NCBI RefSeq assembly: GCF_025995175.1
Contig: NZ_BAPV01000012.1
Coordinates: forward strand, 1-64,000
Length of the DNA: 64,000 nt
Direction: 5' to 3'
Source: Asaia krungthepensis NRIC 0535
Lineage (GTDB): Bacteria; Pseudomonadota; Alphaproteobacteria; Acetobacterales; Acetobacteraceae
The position numbers and the translations under genes are program-made. Shown in pieces: positions 45,407-54,292 of the stretch; position 1 is the stretch's first letter, and each line of letters opens with the position of its first letter. The notes below the pieces were generated by a model, which worked only from the letters and a program-made list of their open reading frames with translations, searched no databases and was not told where the DNA came from.

Positions 45407-45853
45407 ATGACCGATCGCATGTCCGCGCCCCGCAAGAAGAAGGCGCAGATCTCGGTGTATCTCGATCCCGAGGTCATGGGGCAGCTTGCCGACTATGCCG
45501 CCCGCCGCGACCAGCCGCAGTCGATGATCGCCGAGGCCGCCATCGCCTCCTTCCTGTCGCCCGACGCTTCCGAGCGTCGGGAAGCGGTCATCGTCAAACG
45601 CCTCGACCAGATCGACCGGCGCATGACCCGGCTCGAACGCGACGTCGGCATCGCCGTCGAAAGCCTCGCCGTCTTCGTCAAATACTGGATCACGACCACC
45701 CCGGCGCTGCCCGAGCCCGCCGCGCAGGCCGCCCGCGCCAAGGCGGGCGAGCGTTACGACCAGTTCGTCACCGCGCTCGGCCGGCGGCTGGCCAAAGGGC
45801 CGAAGCTTCGGCAGGAGATCAGCGAGGATGTGCCGGTGGGCACGTCCGAATAG
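45407..45853 (+). CDS. CopG/RHH-like protein after traG
   Basis: This 148-residue protein has an RHH unit at about 8-50 (KKKAQISVYLDPEVMGQLAD, SMIAEAAIASFLSP). A helical tail follows (RLDQIDRRMTRLERDVGIAV) that could form a coiled coil. The ATG was chosen with GGAG 9 bases upstream. A GTG three codons earlier overlaps the traG stop. Proteins of this kind sit between traG and trbB in many alphaproteobacterial trb elements and may regulate transfer. A cargo cassette has been inserted immediately after its stop. Confidence 0.85.
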   Translation: MTDRMSAPRKKKAQISVYLDPEVMGQLADYAARRDQPQSMIAEAAIASFLSPDASERREAVIVKRLDQIDRRMTRLERDVGIAVESLAVFVKYWITTTPALPEPAAQAARAKAGERYDQFVTALGRRLAKGPKLRQEISEDVPVGTSE

Positions 45854-45856
45854 TCC

Positions 45857-46477
45857 TCAGATGGAACAACGGATTGGTCGCTGGAACGCCACCCTCGCTT
45901 GCTCGGCGTCGGAGCGAACCACACAGTTACGCGCGTGGTCGTTGATGAGGCCCATAGCCTGCATGAAGGCGTAAACCGTCGTCGGGCCGACAAAGGACCA
46001 GCCACGCTTCTTCAGGTCTTTCGACAGTGCGATCGAAGCCGCTGAGGTCGATGTGGTTTGGGGCGAAGCCAGATCGTCCGCGTTCGGTTCGAAACGCCAG
46101 ACATAGGCAGCGAGCGATCCTTCCTGCTTCACCAGTTCCTGCGCCCGCTTCGCATTGTTGATGACAGCCTCGATCTTGCCGCGATGCCGGACGATGCCGG
46201 CGTCGCCGAGCAGGCGCGCCACGTCCTCATCGGTGAACCGAGCGATCCGATCGAAATCGAAGCCGTGGAACGCCGCGCGGAAGTTTTCGCGCTTGGCGAG
46301 GATGGTGCGCCAGCTCAAACCCGACTGGAAACCTTCCAGGCACAGCTTCTCGAAGAGGCGGCGGTCGTCATCGACCGGGAAGCCCCATTCGGTGTCGTGA
46401 TAGGCGAGGAACTCGGGTGCCGCCGCACACCATCGGCAGCGCGGGCGTCCATCGGGGCCGGGAATGGTTGCACTCAT
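45857..46477 (-). CDS. tag: DNA-3-methyladenine glycosylase I
   Basis: This 206-residue protein matches Tag: CRWCAAAPEFLAYHDTEWGF (N-terminal zinc and active-site region), FEKLCLEGFQSGLSWRTILA, FVGPTTVYAFMQAMGLINDH, and a final CVVR zinc ligand. It removes 3-methyladenine from alkylated DNA. The stop lies 3 bases after the CopG stop, tail to tail. It heads no operon but follows yciI and tetR on the minus strand, so it may be controlled by the TetR protein. As cargo between traG and trbB it is unusual. Confidence 0.93.
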   Translation of the reverse strand: MSATIPGPDGRPRCRWCAAAPEFLAYHDTEWGFPVDDDRRLFEKLCLEGFQSGLSWRTILAKRENFRAAFHGFDFDRIARFTDEDVARLLGDAGIVRHRGKIEAVINNAKRAQELVKQEGSLAAYVWRFEPNADDLASPQTTSTSAASIALSKDLKKRGWSFVGPTTVYAFMQAMGLINDHARNCVVRSDAEQARVAFQRPIRCSI

Positions 46478-46480
46478 GGC

Positions 46481-46765
46481 TTATGCCTTCAGGAAGGCGA
46501 GCCGGTCATCGGTGCGCCCCGGTGCGATGGCGAGGATTTCGGCGCTGACCACGCCTTCGGCGACGAAGGGATCGGCCTGCACCCGCGCCTCTATCTCCTG
46601 CTGAGAGGCCCCATGCGCAATGATCGCGCCGCCCGCATTCGGCTGGAGGCTGCCGACCAGCAGAAAGACACCATCCTCGAAGCCCTGTCTGATCCAGGCA
46701 TTATGCCCATCCATGAACTGCGGTGCCTTGGTCTTGTCGGCGAAACGAAGGGTGATGACGAACAT
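46481..46765 (-). CDS. YciI-like protein
   Basis: This 94-residue protein has the YciI fold pattern: MFVITLRFADKTKAPQFMDG then HNAWIRQGFEDGVFLLVGSL with His and, later, QADPFVAEGVVSAEILAIAP with the conserved Asp. YciI-like proteins are small dimers that may be enzymes or binding proteins. The role here is unknown. It lies between tetR and tag with short spacers (10 and 3 bp), making a three-gene unit on the minus strand. Confidence 0.85.
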   Translation of the reverse strand: MFVITLRFADKTKAPQFMDGHNAWIRQGFEDGVFLLVGSLQPNAGGAIIAHGASQQEIEARVQADPFVAEGVVSAEILAIAPGRTDDRLAFLKA

Positions 46766-46775
46766 GGCGACCTCC

Positions 46776-47375
46776 TCAGGCGGGTTGGCGGGAATGCAGT
46801 GACGAGGCTTCCGGGCACTGCGCGCGCAGCCACGCCTCCATGTCCGCGACCTCGCGGCGGATGAACTGTTCGTCGCGGAAGGCGGTGGCGAGCGCAGCGA
46901 CGCCCTGGCTGCGCATCAGGAGGTGAAGGGCCAGCGCATCCGCGTCAGCGTCATGCCCAAGGCCCGTGAATTGCCGGGCGAGCCAGTCGCGGAACAGGGT
47001 GAACAGGCCGGCGGCCTCATCCTTTGCCACATGATCGAGCTTTGCCAGTTCGTTGCAGAGCGTTCCGACCGGGCAGCCATACGTCATGATCTTGGTGCGG
47101 TTGGCGATCAGGATATGCACGAAGCTCAGGATGCGATCCGCAGGCGATACCGCATCCTGCTCCCACGTTTTCAGCATGGCGCCCGTGGTTGCGACGCGCT
47201 GCACGATCACGGCGTTCAGAATCTCATCCTTGGTCTTGAAGTGATAATAGAAGTTGCCGCGTGACAGGCCGACATCCCTGGCGATGTCGGCGAAGGACGT
47301 CGCTTCGAACCCGTGCTCATAGAAGAGTCTATCGGCGACATCGACGATCTGCTGGCGCGTTTCGCTCGCACCCAT
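46776..47375 (-). CDS. TetR/AcrR-family repressor
   Basis: The protein has 199 residues. TRQQIVDVADRLFYEHGFEA then SFADIARDVGLSRGNFYYHF is the TetR HTH (8-55). The ligand domain has KIMTYGCPVGTLCNELAKLD, a pattern shared with TetR_C-type regulators of alkylating or electrophile stress genes. The ATG with GGAGG 6 bases upstream is used instead of an earlier frame start 11 codons up. A long inverted repeat 48 bp upstream is its likely operator. It heads the tetR-yciI-tag cassette. Confidence 0.92.
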   Translation of the reverse strand: MGASETRQQIVDVADRLFYEHGFEATSFADIARDVGLSRGNFYYHFKTKDEILNAVIVQRVATTGAMLKTWEQDAVSPADRILSFVHILIANRTKIMTYGCPVGTLCNELAKLDHVAKDEAAGLFTLFRDWLARQFTGLGHDADADALALHLLMRSQGVAALATAFRDEQFIRREVADMEAWLRAQCPEASSLHSRQPA

Positions 47376-47422
47376 ATCCAGCCTCCAGGATCTAGCGCTA
47401 AGGGGCATACCTGGATCACGCT

Positions 47423-47460
47423 GTAGGACGATTGACCAATTTTTAGGTCAATTGTCCTAC
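47423..47460. promoter_or_regulatory. 15-bp inverted repeat, probable TetR operator
   Basis: GTAGGACGATTGACC (47423-47437) and GGTCAATTGTCCTAC (47446-47460) are inverted copies with one mismatch around an 8-base AT-rich centre. They lie 48 bp before the tetR start. The spacing and length fit autorepression by the TetR protein. The AT-rich centre could overlap the promoter. Confidence 0.7.
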
Positions 47461-47689
47461 GTCGTCAAGCGCGCACTTTTACTTCTCCAGAATGGGCTTT
47501 CGGTGAAGCTGGCGTGGATGTGGGAGCGAGGTGCGCCGCAGACGCAAGAACAGCGAACCCGCCGTTCTCCTGTATTTGCACGCCACACTACTACGACGAT
47601 GAATCCTTGTTGAATCGGCCCAAAATCCGGCTCTTTTAATCAACCCCGAAAGGGGAAGGTCTGTCGATCCCCGCTGAACTCGGGGCGAC

Positions 47690-48682
47690 ATGAAGGCTTC
47701 ACATCACAATCTGGAAGGTCTGGCACGCGGCGCGCGGATGCTGCGCACAGCGCTGGGACCGGCCATCACCCGGTTTCTGGAAGACGCCTCCGTCGTCGAG
47801 GTGATGCTGAACCCGGACGGTCGCATCTGGATCGACCGCCTCTCCGAAGGGCTGTCGGACACGGGCGACCGGCTGTCGCCGGCTGATGGCGAGCGCATCG
47901 TGCGCCTGGTCGCGCATCATGTCGGCGCTGAGGTCCACGCGGGCGCGCCGCGCGTGTCGGCCGAACTGCCCGAGACGGGAGAGCGGTTCGAGGGGCTGTT
48001 GCCGCCGGTCGTTGCGGCGCCCGCCTTTGCGATCCGCAAGCCCGCCGTCGCGGTGTTCACGCTCGACGATTATGTCGCGGCCGGGATCATGACCGCCGCC
48101 CAGGCCGAGGCGCTGCGCGAAGGCGTAGCATCGCGCGCCAACATCCTCGTCGCCGGCGGCACGTCCACCGGCAAGACCACCCTGACCAACGCGCTGCTCG
48201 CCGAGGTGGCGAAGACCGCCGATCGCGTCGTCATCATCGAGGACACGCGCGAGCTGCAATGCGCCGCGCCCAATCTCGTCGCTATGCGCACCAAGGATGG
48301 CGTCGCCTCGCTCTCCGATCTCGTCCGTTCCTCACTCCGCCTGCGCCCCGACCGCATCCCGGTCGGCGAGGTGCGCGGGGCGGAAGCGCTCGATCTCCTG
48401 AAGGCATGGGGCACCGGCCATCCCGGCGGCGTCGGGACGATCCACGCCGGGTCCGCCATCGGCGCGCTGCGCCGGATGGAACAGCTCATTCAGGAAGCCG
48501 TCGTCACCGTCCCCCGCGCGCTGATCGCCGAGACGATCAACCTGGTGGCCGTGCTGTCTGGTCGCGGATCGCAGCGCCGGCTCTCCGAACTCGCGCGCGT
48601 CGAAGGCCTTGGCCCGGACGGTGATTACCGCCTCGCGCCAGCCACCCATCACCCCCAGCCCGAAGAAGGAGCCTCCCAATGA
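47690..48682 (+). CDS. trbB: P-type conjugation ATPase TrbB (VirB11 family)
   Basis: The protein has 330 residues. The N-terminal domain with [20 protein letters not shown] is typical of VirB11 proteins. [20 protein letters not shown] (Walker A, about 150), [12 protein letters not shown] and [20 protein letters not shown] (His box) follow. It forms a hexamer at the inner membrane and drives assembly or transport. It opens the trb operon after the tag cassette. Its stop overlaps trbC by 4 bp. Confidence 0.96.
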   Translation: MKASHHNLEGLARGARMLRTALGPAITRFLEDASVVEVMLNPDGRIWIDRLSEGLSDTGDRLSPADGERIVRLVAHHVGAEVHAGAPRVSAELPETGERFEGLLPPVVAAPAFAIRKPAVAVFTLDDYVAAGIMTAAQAEALREGVASRANILVAGGTSTGKTTLTNALLAEVAKTADRVVIIEDTRELQCAAPNLVAMRTKDGVASLSDLVRSSLRLRPDRIPVGEVRGAEALDLLKAWGTGHPGGVGTIHAGSAIGALRRMEQLIQEAVVTVPRALIAETINLVAVLSGRGSQRRLSELARVEGLGPDGDYRLAPATHHPQPEEGASQ

Positions 48683-49020
48683 TGCCTGTTGTCCAACGCC
48701 TGCGCATGTCGCGCCAGCGCCTCGCCATGACCGTCTCGGTCGCCACGCTGTCCGTGGTGATGGCGGCACCCGCCCATGCCTCCGGCTCGTCGATGCCGTG
48801 GGAACAACCGCTGCAACAGATTTTGCAGTCGATCGAAGGCCCGGTCGCCAAGATCATCGCCGTCATCATCATTATCACGACCGGCCTGACGCTAGCGTTC
48901 GGCGATACGTCGGGCGGTTTCCGCCGCCTGATCCAGATCGTGTTCGGCCTGTCGATCGCGTTCGCGGCCAGCTCGTTCTTCCTGTCTTTCTTCTCGTTCG
49001 GCGGCGGGGCGCTGGTCTGA
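48679..49020 (+). CDS. trbC: TrbC pilin (VirB2 family)
   Basis: This 113-residue protein has a long signal peptide ending in AAPAHA and two hydrophobic helices, about 59-75 (IIAVIIIITTGLTLAF) and 85-108. This is the layout of VirB2/TrbC pilins, which TraF processes and cyclises into the conjugative pilus. ATGA overlap with trbB and TGATG overlap with trbD show tight coupling. Confidence 0.93.
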   Translation: MMPVVQRLRMSRQRLAMTVSVATLSVVMAAPAHASGSSMPWEQPLQQILQSIEGPVAKIIAVIIIITTGLTLAFGDTSGGFRRLIQIVFGLSIAFAASSFFLSFFSFGGGALV

Positions 49021-49301
49021 TGGCGGGCGTCGTCGATCAGGGTGCGGAGGTGCCGGGCTACACCGTCCCGCTGCACCGGGCGCTCAGCGAACCGATCCTG
49101 CTCGGCGGCGCGCCGCGCGCCATCGCCATCATGAACGGCACGCTGGCCGGCGCGATCGGTCTCGGCCTGCGCCTCTGGCTGGTCGGCCTCGCCATCTGGG
49201 CGATCGGGCATTTCGCGGCGGTGTGGGCGGCGAAGCGCGATCCGCTCTTCGTCGAGGTGGTGCGCCGCCATCTGCGCATCCCCGCGCACCTTTCGGTCTG
49301 A
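49020..49301 (+). CDS. trbD: TrbD (VirB3 family)
   Basis: The 93-residue protein begins MAGVVDQGAEVPGYTVPLHR and has the family segment ALSEPILLGGAPRAIAIMNG followed by two hydrophobic stretches (AIGLGLRLWLVGLAIWAIGH). VirB3/TrbD is an inner-membrane partner of the TrbE ATPase in the secretion channel. The ATG shares one base with the trbC stop. Confidence 0.93.
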   Translation: MAGVVDQGAEVPGYTVPLHRALSEPILLGGAPRAIAIMNGTLAGAIGLGLRLWLVGLAIWAIGHFAAVWAAKRDPLFVEVVRRHLRIPAHLSV

Positions 49302-49315
49302 GGGGAAGCGCGGCC

Positions 49316-51754
49316 ATGATGCACCTCGCAGAATATCGCAACAAGAACGCCCGGCTCGCCGATTACCTGCCTTGGGTGGCGCTGACCGGTCAGGGCATCG
49401 TCCTGAACAAGGATGGCAGCTTCCAGCGCACGGCACGGTTTCGCGGGCCGGATCTGGATTCCGCTGTATCGGCCGAGCTGGTCGCGGTGGCAGGACGGTT
49501 GAACAACGCCTTCCGTCGTCTCGGTTCGGGCTGGGCGCTTTTCGTAGAGGCTCAGCGCCATCCGTCGAACAATTACCCCGACAGCCGCTTCCCTGACCCG
49601 GCCTCGGCGCTGGTCGATGCCGAGCGCAAAGCGGACTTTGAAGAGGCCGGATCGCATTTCGAGTCCAGCTACTTCCTGACGTTTTGTTATCTGCCACCCG
49701 CCGAGGACGCGGCCCGCGCCGAGACCTGGCTTTACGAGGGGCGCGAGAAGACCGGCATCGACCCGACCGAGGTGATGACCGGCTTCGCCGACCGCACCGA
49801 TCGGCTGCTGCGCCTGATCGAAGCCTTTATGCCCGAATGCCGCTGGCTCGATGACGGCGAGACGCTGACCTATCTCCACGGCTGCGTTTCCACGCACCGG
49901 CATCGCGTTCGCGTGCCCGAAACGCCGATCTATCTCGATGCGCTGCTCGCCGATCAGCCGCTGACCGGCGGGCTGGAGCCGCGTTTGGGGTCGTCGCATC
50001 TGCGCGTTCTCACCATCACCGGATTTCCGACCGCGACGACGCCCGGCCTGCTCGATGAACTGAACCGGCTCGCTTTCCCCTATCGCTGGTCCACCCGCGC
50101 CATCCTGCTCGACAAGACCGATGCGACGAAGCTGCTCACCAAGATCAGACGCCAATGGTTCGCCAAGCGCAAGTCGATCGCGGCGATCCTGAAGGAGGTG
50201 ATGACTAACGAGCAATCCGTGCTGGTGGACACCGATGCGTCGAACAAGGCGGCGGACGCCGATCTCGCGCTTCAGGAGCTGGGCGCCGACTATGCCGGCA
50301 TCGCCTATGTCACGGCGACCGTGACGGTGTGGGATGCCGATCCGCGCGTCGCCGACGAGAAACTGCGGTTGGTCGAGAAGGTTATCCAGGGCCGCGACTT
50401 CACGGCGATGGCCGAGACCATCAACGCGGTGGACGCCTGGCTCGGATCGCTGCCCGGGCACGTTTACGCGAACGTCCGCCAGCCACCAATTTCCACGCTC
50501 AATCTCGCCCACATGATCCCGCTTTCTGCGGTGTGGGCGGGACCGGAACGGGACGAGCATTTTGCAGCACCCCCACTGCTGTTCGGCAAGACCGAAGGTT
50601 CGACCCCGTTCCGGCTTTCCCTTCATGTTGGCGATGTCGGCCACACGCTGATCGTCGGCCCGACGGGCGCAGGCAAGTCCGTGCTGCTGGCGCTGATGGC
50701 CTTGCAGTTCCGGCGCTATGCCGGGGCGCAGGTGTTCGCCTTCGATTTCGGCGGTTCGATTCGCGCCGCGGCCCTCGCCATGCGCGGCGATTGGCACGAT
50801 CTCGGCGGCGGCTTGACCGAGGGCAGCGCCGACAGCGTATCGCTGCAACCGCTTGCGCGCGTCGATGACGCCGCCGAACGCGCATGGGCCGCCGACTGGA
50901 TCGGCGCGATCCTCGTCCGCGAAAGCGTCACCATCACGCCGGAGGTGAAAGAGCATCTCTGGACGGCCCTGACCTCGCTGGCGTCCGCGCCGGTCGAAGA
51001 GCGCACCATCACCGGCCTTTGCGTGCTGCTCCAGTCGAACGACCTGAAACAGGCGCTGCGCCCATACTGCATCGGCGGTGCCTGGGGCCGGTTGCTCGAC
51101 GCGGAGGCCGAACATCTCGGCACCGCGACAGTGCAAGCCTTCGAGACCGAAGGGCTGATCGGCACCGAGGCCGCGCCCGCCGTCCTGGCCTATCTGTTCC
51201 ACAGGATAGAAGACCGTCTCGACGGATCGCCGACGCTCATCATCGTCGATGAAGGCTGGCTCGCCCTCGACGACGAGGGCTTTGCGGGCCAGCTCCGCGA
51301 ATGGCTGAAGACGCTGCGCAAGAAGAACGCCAGCGTCATCTTCGCCACGCAGTCGCTGTCGGACATCGACGGCTCGGCGATCGCGCCCGCGATCATCGAA
51401 AGCTGCCAGACCCGGCTGCTGCTCCCCAACGAACGGGCGATCGAACCGCAGATCACCGCCATATATCGCCGCTTTGGTCTCAACGACCGGCAGATCGAGA
51501 TCGTCGCGCGGGCGATGCCCAAGCGCGACTATTACTGCCAGTCGCGGCGCGGCAACCGGCTGTTCGAGCTGGGCCTGTCCGACGTGGCGCTGGCGCTCTG
51601 CGCCGCCTCGTCGAAGACTGATCAGACCGCCATTGCGAAGATCGTCGCCGAGCATGGCGCGGACGGATTCCTCGACGCCTGGCTGCGCCATCGCGGTGTC
51701 GGCTGGGCCGCCGACCTCATTCCCAACCTCACCAACAAGGAGAAACTGCCATGA
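49316..51754 (+). CDS. trbE: TrbE conjugation ATPase (VirB4 family)
   Basis: The protein has 812 residues. The N-terminal CagE/TrbE domain runs from LAEYRNKNARLADYLPWVAL to about 420. The ATPase follows with LIVGPTGAGKSVLLALMALQ (Walker A, about 449), LIIVDEGWLALDDEGFAGQL (Walker B), and FATQSLSDIDGSAIAPAII. It powers channel assembly and substrate movement. GAGGGGAAG lies before the ATG. The frame is open upstream as a shadow of trbD. The stop overlaps trbJ by 4 bp. Confidence 0.96.
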   Translation: MMHLAEYRNKNARLADYLPWVALTGQGIVLNKDGSFQRTARFRGPDLDSAVSAELVAVAGRLNNAFRRLGSGWALFVEAQRHPSNNYPDSRFPDPASALVDAERKADFEEAGSHFESSYFLTFCYLPPAEDAARAETWLYEGREKTGIDPTEVMTGFADRTDRLLRLIEAFMPECRWLDDGETLTYLHGCVSTHRHRVRVPETPIYLDALLADQPLTGGLEPRLGSSHLRVLTITGFPTATTPGLLDELNRLAFPYRWSTRAILLDKTDATKLLTKIRRQWFAKRKSIAAILKEVMTNEQSVLVDTDASNKAADADLALQELGADYAGIAYVTATVTVWDADPRVADEKLRLVEKVIQGRDFTAMAETINAVDAWLGSLPGHVYANVRQPPISTLNLAHMIPLSAVWAGPERDEHFAAPPLLFGKTEGSTPFRLSLHVGDVGHTLIVGPTGAGKSVLLALMALQFRRYAGAQVFAFDFGGSIRAAALAMRGDWHDLGGGLTEGSADSVSLQPLARVDDAAERAWAADWIGAILVRESVTITPEVKEHLWTALTSLASAPVEERTITGLCVLLQSNDLKQALRPYCIGGAWGRLLDAEAEHLGTATVQAFETEGLIGTEAAPAVLAYLFHRIEDRLDGSPTLIIVDEGWLALDDEGFAGQLREWLKTLRKKNASVIFATQSLSDIDGSAIAPAIIESCQTRLLLPNERAIEPQITAIYRRFGLNDRQIEIVARAMPKRDYYCQSRRGNRLFELGLSDVALALCAASSKTDQTAIAKIVAEHGADGFLDAWLRHRGVGWAADLIPNLTNKEKLP

Positions 51755-52512
51755 CCCTTCGCCGCACCCGTGCGGCGCGGCTCGCTGCCGCGCTGTTGAT
51801 CGCTCCCGTCGCGCTCGCGCCCATGCTGGCGACGCCAGCGCACGCCATCATCGTGTTCGACCCGTCGAACTACGCGCAGAACGTGCTCACCGCCGCCCGC
51901 GCGCTCCAGCAGATCACGAACCAGATCACCTCGCTTCAGAACGAGGCGCAGATGCTCATCAACCAGGCGAAGAATCTGGCGAGCCTGCCGATCTCCTCGC
52001 TCCAGCAGATCCAGCAATCGGTCCAGAAGACGCAACAGCTTCTGCAACAGGCGCAGAACATCGCCTACGACGTGAAGCAGATCGATCAGGTCTTCTCCCA
52101 GAAATACGCCAACGTCTCCCTGTCGGCCTCTGACCAACAGCTCGTGGCTGACGCCCGCTCACGCTGGCAGAACACGGTCGGCGGCCTTCAGGACGCCATG
52201 AAGGTGCAGGCCACCGTCGTCGGCAATATCGATACCAACCGCACCGAGATGTCGCGGCTGGTCGGGGCGAGCCAAGGCGCGACCGGCGCGCTTCAGGCGA
52301 CGCAGGCCGGCAACCAGCTTTTGGCGCTTCAGGCCCAGCAACTCGCCGATCTCACCGCCGTCGTCGCCGCCAATGGCCGGGCGCAGGCACTGACCGACGC
52401 AGAGCGCGCGGCAGCGGCCGAACAGGGGCGCGAGCAGCGCCGCCGCTTCCTCACGCCGGGCGTGGGCTATCAGCCGGGCAATGCCCGCATGTTCCAGAAC
52501 AGCGGCAATTGA
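51751..52512 (+). CDS. trbJ: TrbJ (VirB5-like, periplasmic)
   Basis: This 253-residue protein has a signal peptide ending in ATPAHA and a long Gln-rich helical middle (QQITNQITSLQNEAQMLINQ, LQQIQQSVQKTQQLLQQAQN), which is typical of TrbJ. It is a periplasmic or pilus-tip component that helps mating-pair contact. It overlaps trbE by 4 bp. The C-terminus ends in YQPGNARMFQNSGN. It is followed by trbK. Confidence 0.93.
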   Translation: MTLRRTRAARLAAALLIAPVALAPMLATPAHAIIVFDPSNYAQNVLTAARALQQITNQITSLQNEAQMLINQAKNLASLPISSLQQIQQSVQKTQQLLQQAQNIAYDVKQIDQVFSQKYANVSLSASDQQLVADARSRWQNTVGGLQDAMKVQATVVGNIDTNRTEMSRLVGASQGATGALQATQAGNQLLALQAQQLADLTAVVAANGRAQALTDAERAAAAEQGREQRRRFLTPGVGYQPGNARMFQNSGN

Positions 52513-52526
52513 GGGGAGCGACGCCG

Positions 52527-52952
52527 ATGGATGGCAAGATGCTCGCCCGGATCGGCGCCGTCGTCTTCGTCGGCGTCGCCATCACCGCCACTGCGATCGA
52601 GATGACGCGCAAACCGGAGGAACCGGAGGTTCGTATCCTCCGGCCCGACCTCGACGCGCAAACCGCGCCGTCCCGGCCGATGCTGCGCCGCTGCCGCGAC
52701 ATGGGTGAGGCCGCCACCCGCGATCCGGCCTGCCTGAAGGCATGGGCCGAGAACCGCGACCGCTTCCTGAAGCAGGGCAGCGAGACCAGTATCCCGGCGA
52801 CCGACGCGCCGTCCGCGCCGGCGACGCTGTTCCCGTCGGCACCGTCACTGGGCGAAAGCCCGGTCGTCAAGGAATCCGCGCCGGCCGAGACGCCGGCCGC
52901 CCAGCCCGAGCCGTCGCAGCCGCCCATTTCTCCCGACAAGGGAGTGCGCTGA
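52527..52952 (+). CDS. trbK: TrbK-like entry-exclusion protein (TrbK-alt)
   Basis: The 141-residue protein has one N-terminal membrane helix (MLARIGAVVFVGVAITATAI) and the family motif MLRRCRDMGEAATRDPACLK then AWAENRDRFLKQG. The remainder is a Pro/Ala-rich tail. TrbK proteins prevent uptake of a second copy of the same element by a cell that already carries it. The position between trbJ and trbL is diagnostic. GAGGGGAG lies 8 bases before the ATG. Confidence 0.88.
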   Translation: MDGKMLARIGAVVFVGVAITATAIEMTRKPEEPEVRILRPDLDAQTAPSRPMLRRCRDMGEAATRDPACLKAWAENRDRFLKQGSETSIPATDAPSAPATLFPSAPSLGESPVVKESAPAETPAAQPEPSQPPISPDKGVR

Positions 52953-52954
52953 CC

Positions 52955-54289
52955 ATGCAGGGCACCGGCGTCATCGACCATTTCCTCGAAGTCTTCACCC
53001 GCTACATCGACGGCGGCTTCGGGCTGCTCAAACCCGAAGTGGCGTTCATCGCCACCACGCTGATCGTCATCGACGTGGTGCTGGCGGCGCTGTTCTGGTC
53101 GTGGGGCGCCGACGAGGACATCATCGCGCGCCTCGTCAAGAAGACGCTGTTCGTCGGCGTGTTCGCCTACATCATCGGCAACTGGAACAACCTCGCCCGC
53201 ATCGTCTTCGAGAGCTTCGCCGGTCTTGGCCTGAAGGCCAGCGGCACCGGCTTCTCGGTCTCCGACCTGATGCGTCCCGGCAAGGTGGCACAGACCGGCC
53301 TCGATGCCGGCCGCCCGCTGCTCGATTCCATCTCCGACCTGATGGGCTGGGTCTCGTTCTTCGAGAACTTCATCCAGATCGCCTGCCTGCTGTTCGCCTG
53401 GGCACTGATCCTGCTCGCCTTCTTCATTCTCGCCGTCCAGCTCTTCGTCACCCTGATCGAGTTCAAGCTGACGACGCTCGCCGGCTTCGTGCTGATCCCG
53501 TTCGGGCTGTTCGGCAAATCCGCCTTCATGGCCGAACGGGTGCTCGGCAACGTCATCTCGTCCGGCATCAAGGTGCTGGTGCTCGCCGTCATCATCGGCA
53601 TCGGCTCGACCCTGTTCTCCGAGTTCATACAAGGGTTCAACGGGGCGACCCCGACCATCGACGACGCCATGGCGATCGTTCTGGCGGCTCTTTCCCTTCT
53701 CGGCCTTGGCATCTTCGGCCCCGGCATCGCCAATGGCCTCATCTCCGGTGGCCCGCAGCTTGGCGCCGGCGCAGCGGTCGGCACAGGTCTCGCCGCAGGC
53801 GGCATGGTCGCAGCGGGCGGCGCTGCTATCGGCGCTGTGGCTTCTGGTGGTGCGGCCCTTGCCGGAGGCACCGCCGCTGCCGCCCGTGGCGGAGCCGCGC
53901 TCGCGGGCGGGGCGTCCACCGCCTACAGTCTCGGCGCGGCCGGTCAGTCCGGGGCATCGGGCATCGCTTCCGGTCTCGGCAATGTCGCCTCGACCGGCGC
54001 GTCGAAAGCCGGCTCAGCGATCGCCAGCCCGTTCCGCCGAGCCGCCGCCTCGATGCGCGAGAGCTTCGATGCTGGAAGCCGCGCCGTCTCCGGCGAAGCC
54101 GGCGCCGCCGAGGCCTCGTCCGCCGCTCTTTCCGCCGCCGCCGCTTCCGCCGATGGGCCGCCGGCCTGGGCGAAGCGGATGCAGCGCTCCCAGAAACTCT
54201 CCCACGGCATCCAGGCCGCCGCCCACGCCGTTAAATCCGGCGATGCCCACGGCGGCGGCTCTTCCGTCAACCTTTCCGAAAGCGACTGA
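52955..54289 (+). CDS. trbL: TrbL channel protein (VirB6 family)
   Basis: The protein has 444 residues. Several transmembrane helices lie between about 30 and 260 (FIATTLIVIDVVLAALFWSW, ALILLAFFILAVQLFVTLIE, VLVLAVIIGIGSTLF), with FGKSAFMAERVLGNVISSGI as the VirB6/TrbL signature. A long Ala/Gly-rich low-complexity tail (about 270-445) follows. It forms the inner-membrane pore. The ATG follows the trbK stop by 2 bases. Confidence 0.95.
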   Translation: MQGTGVIDHFLEVFTRYIDGGFGLLKPEVAFIATTLIVIDVVLAALFWSWGADEDIIARLVKKTLFVGVFAYIIGNWNNLARIVFESFAGLGLKASGTGFSVSDLMRPGKVAQTGLDAGRPLLDSISDLMGWVSFFENFIQIACLLFAWALILLAFFILAVQLFVTLIEFKLTTLAGFVLIPFGLFGKSAFMAERVLGNVISSGIKVLVLAVIIGIGSTLFSEFIQGFNGATPTIDDAMAIVLAALSLLGLGIFGPGIANGLISGGPQLGAGAAVGTGLAAGGMVAAGGAAIGAVASGGAALAGGTAAAARGGAALAGGASTAYSLGAAGQSGASGIASGLGNVASTGASKAGSAIASPFRRAAASMRESFDAGSRAVSGEAGAAEASSAALSAAAASADGPPAWAKRMQRSQKLSHGIQAAAHAVKSGDAHGGGSSVNLSESD

Positions 54290-54292
54290 TCC

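Noticed and set aside
49058-51691. An 877-codon minus-strand frame opposite trbD and trbE
   Set aside because: Antisense of trbE, which has intact Walker motifs. The reading is Arg/Gly/Asp-rich without recognisable domains.
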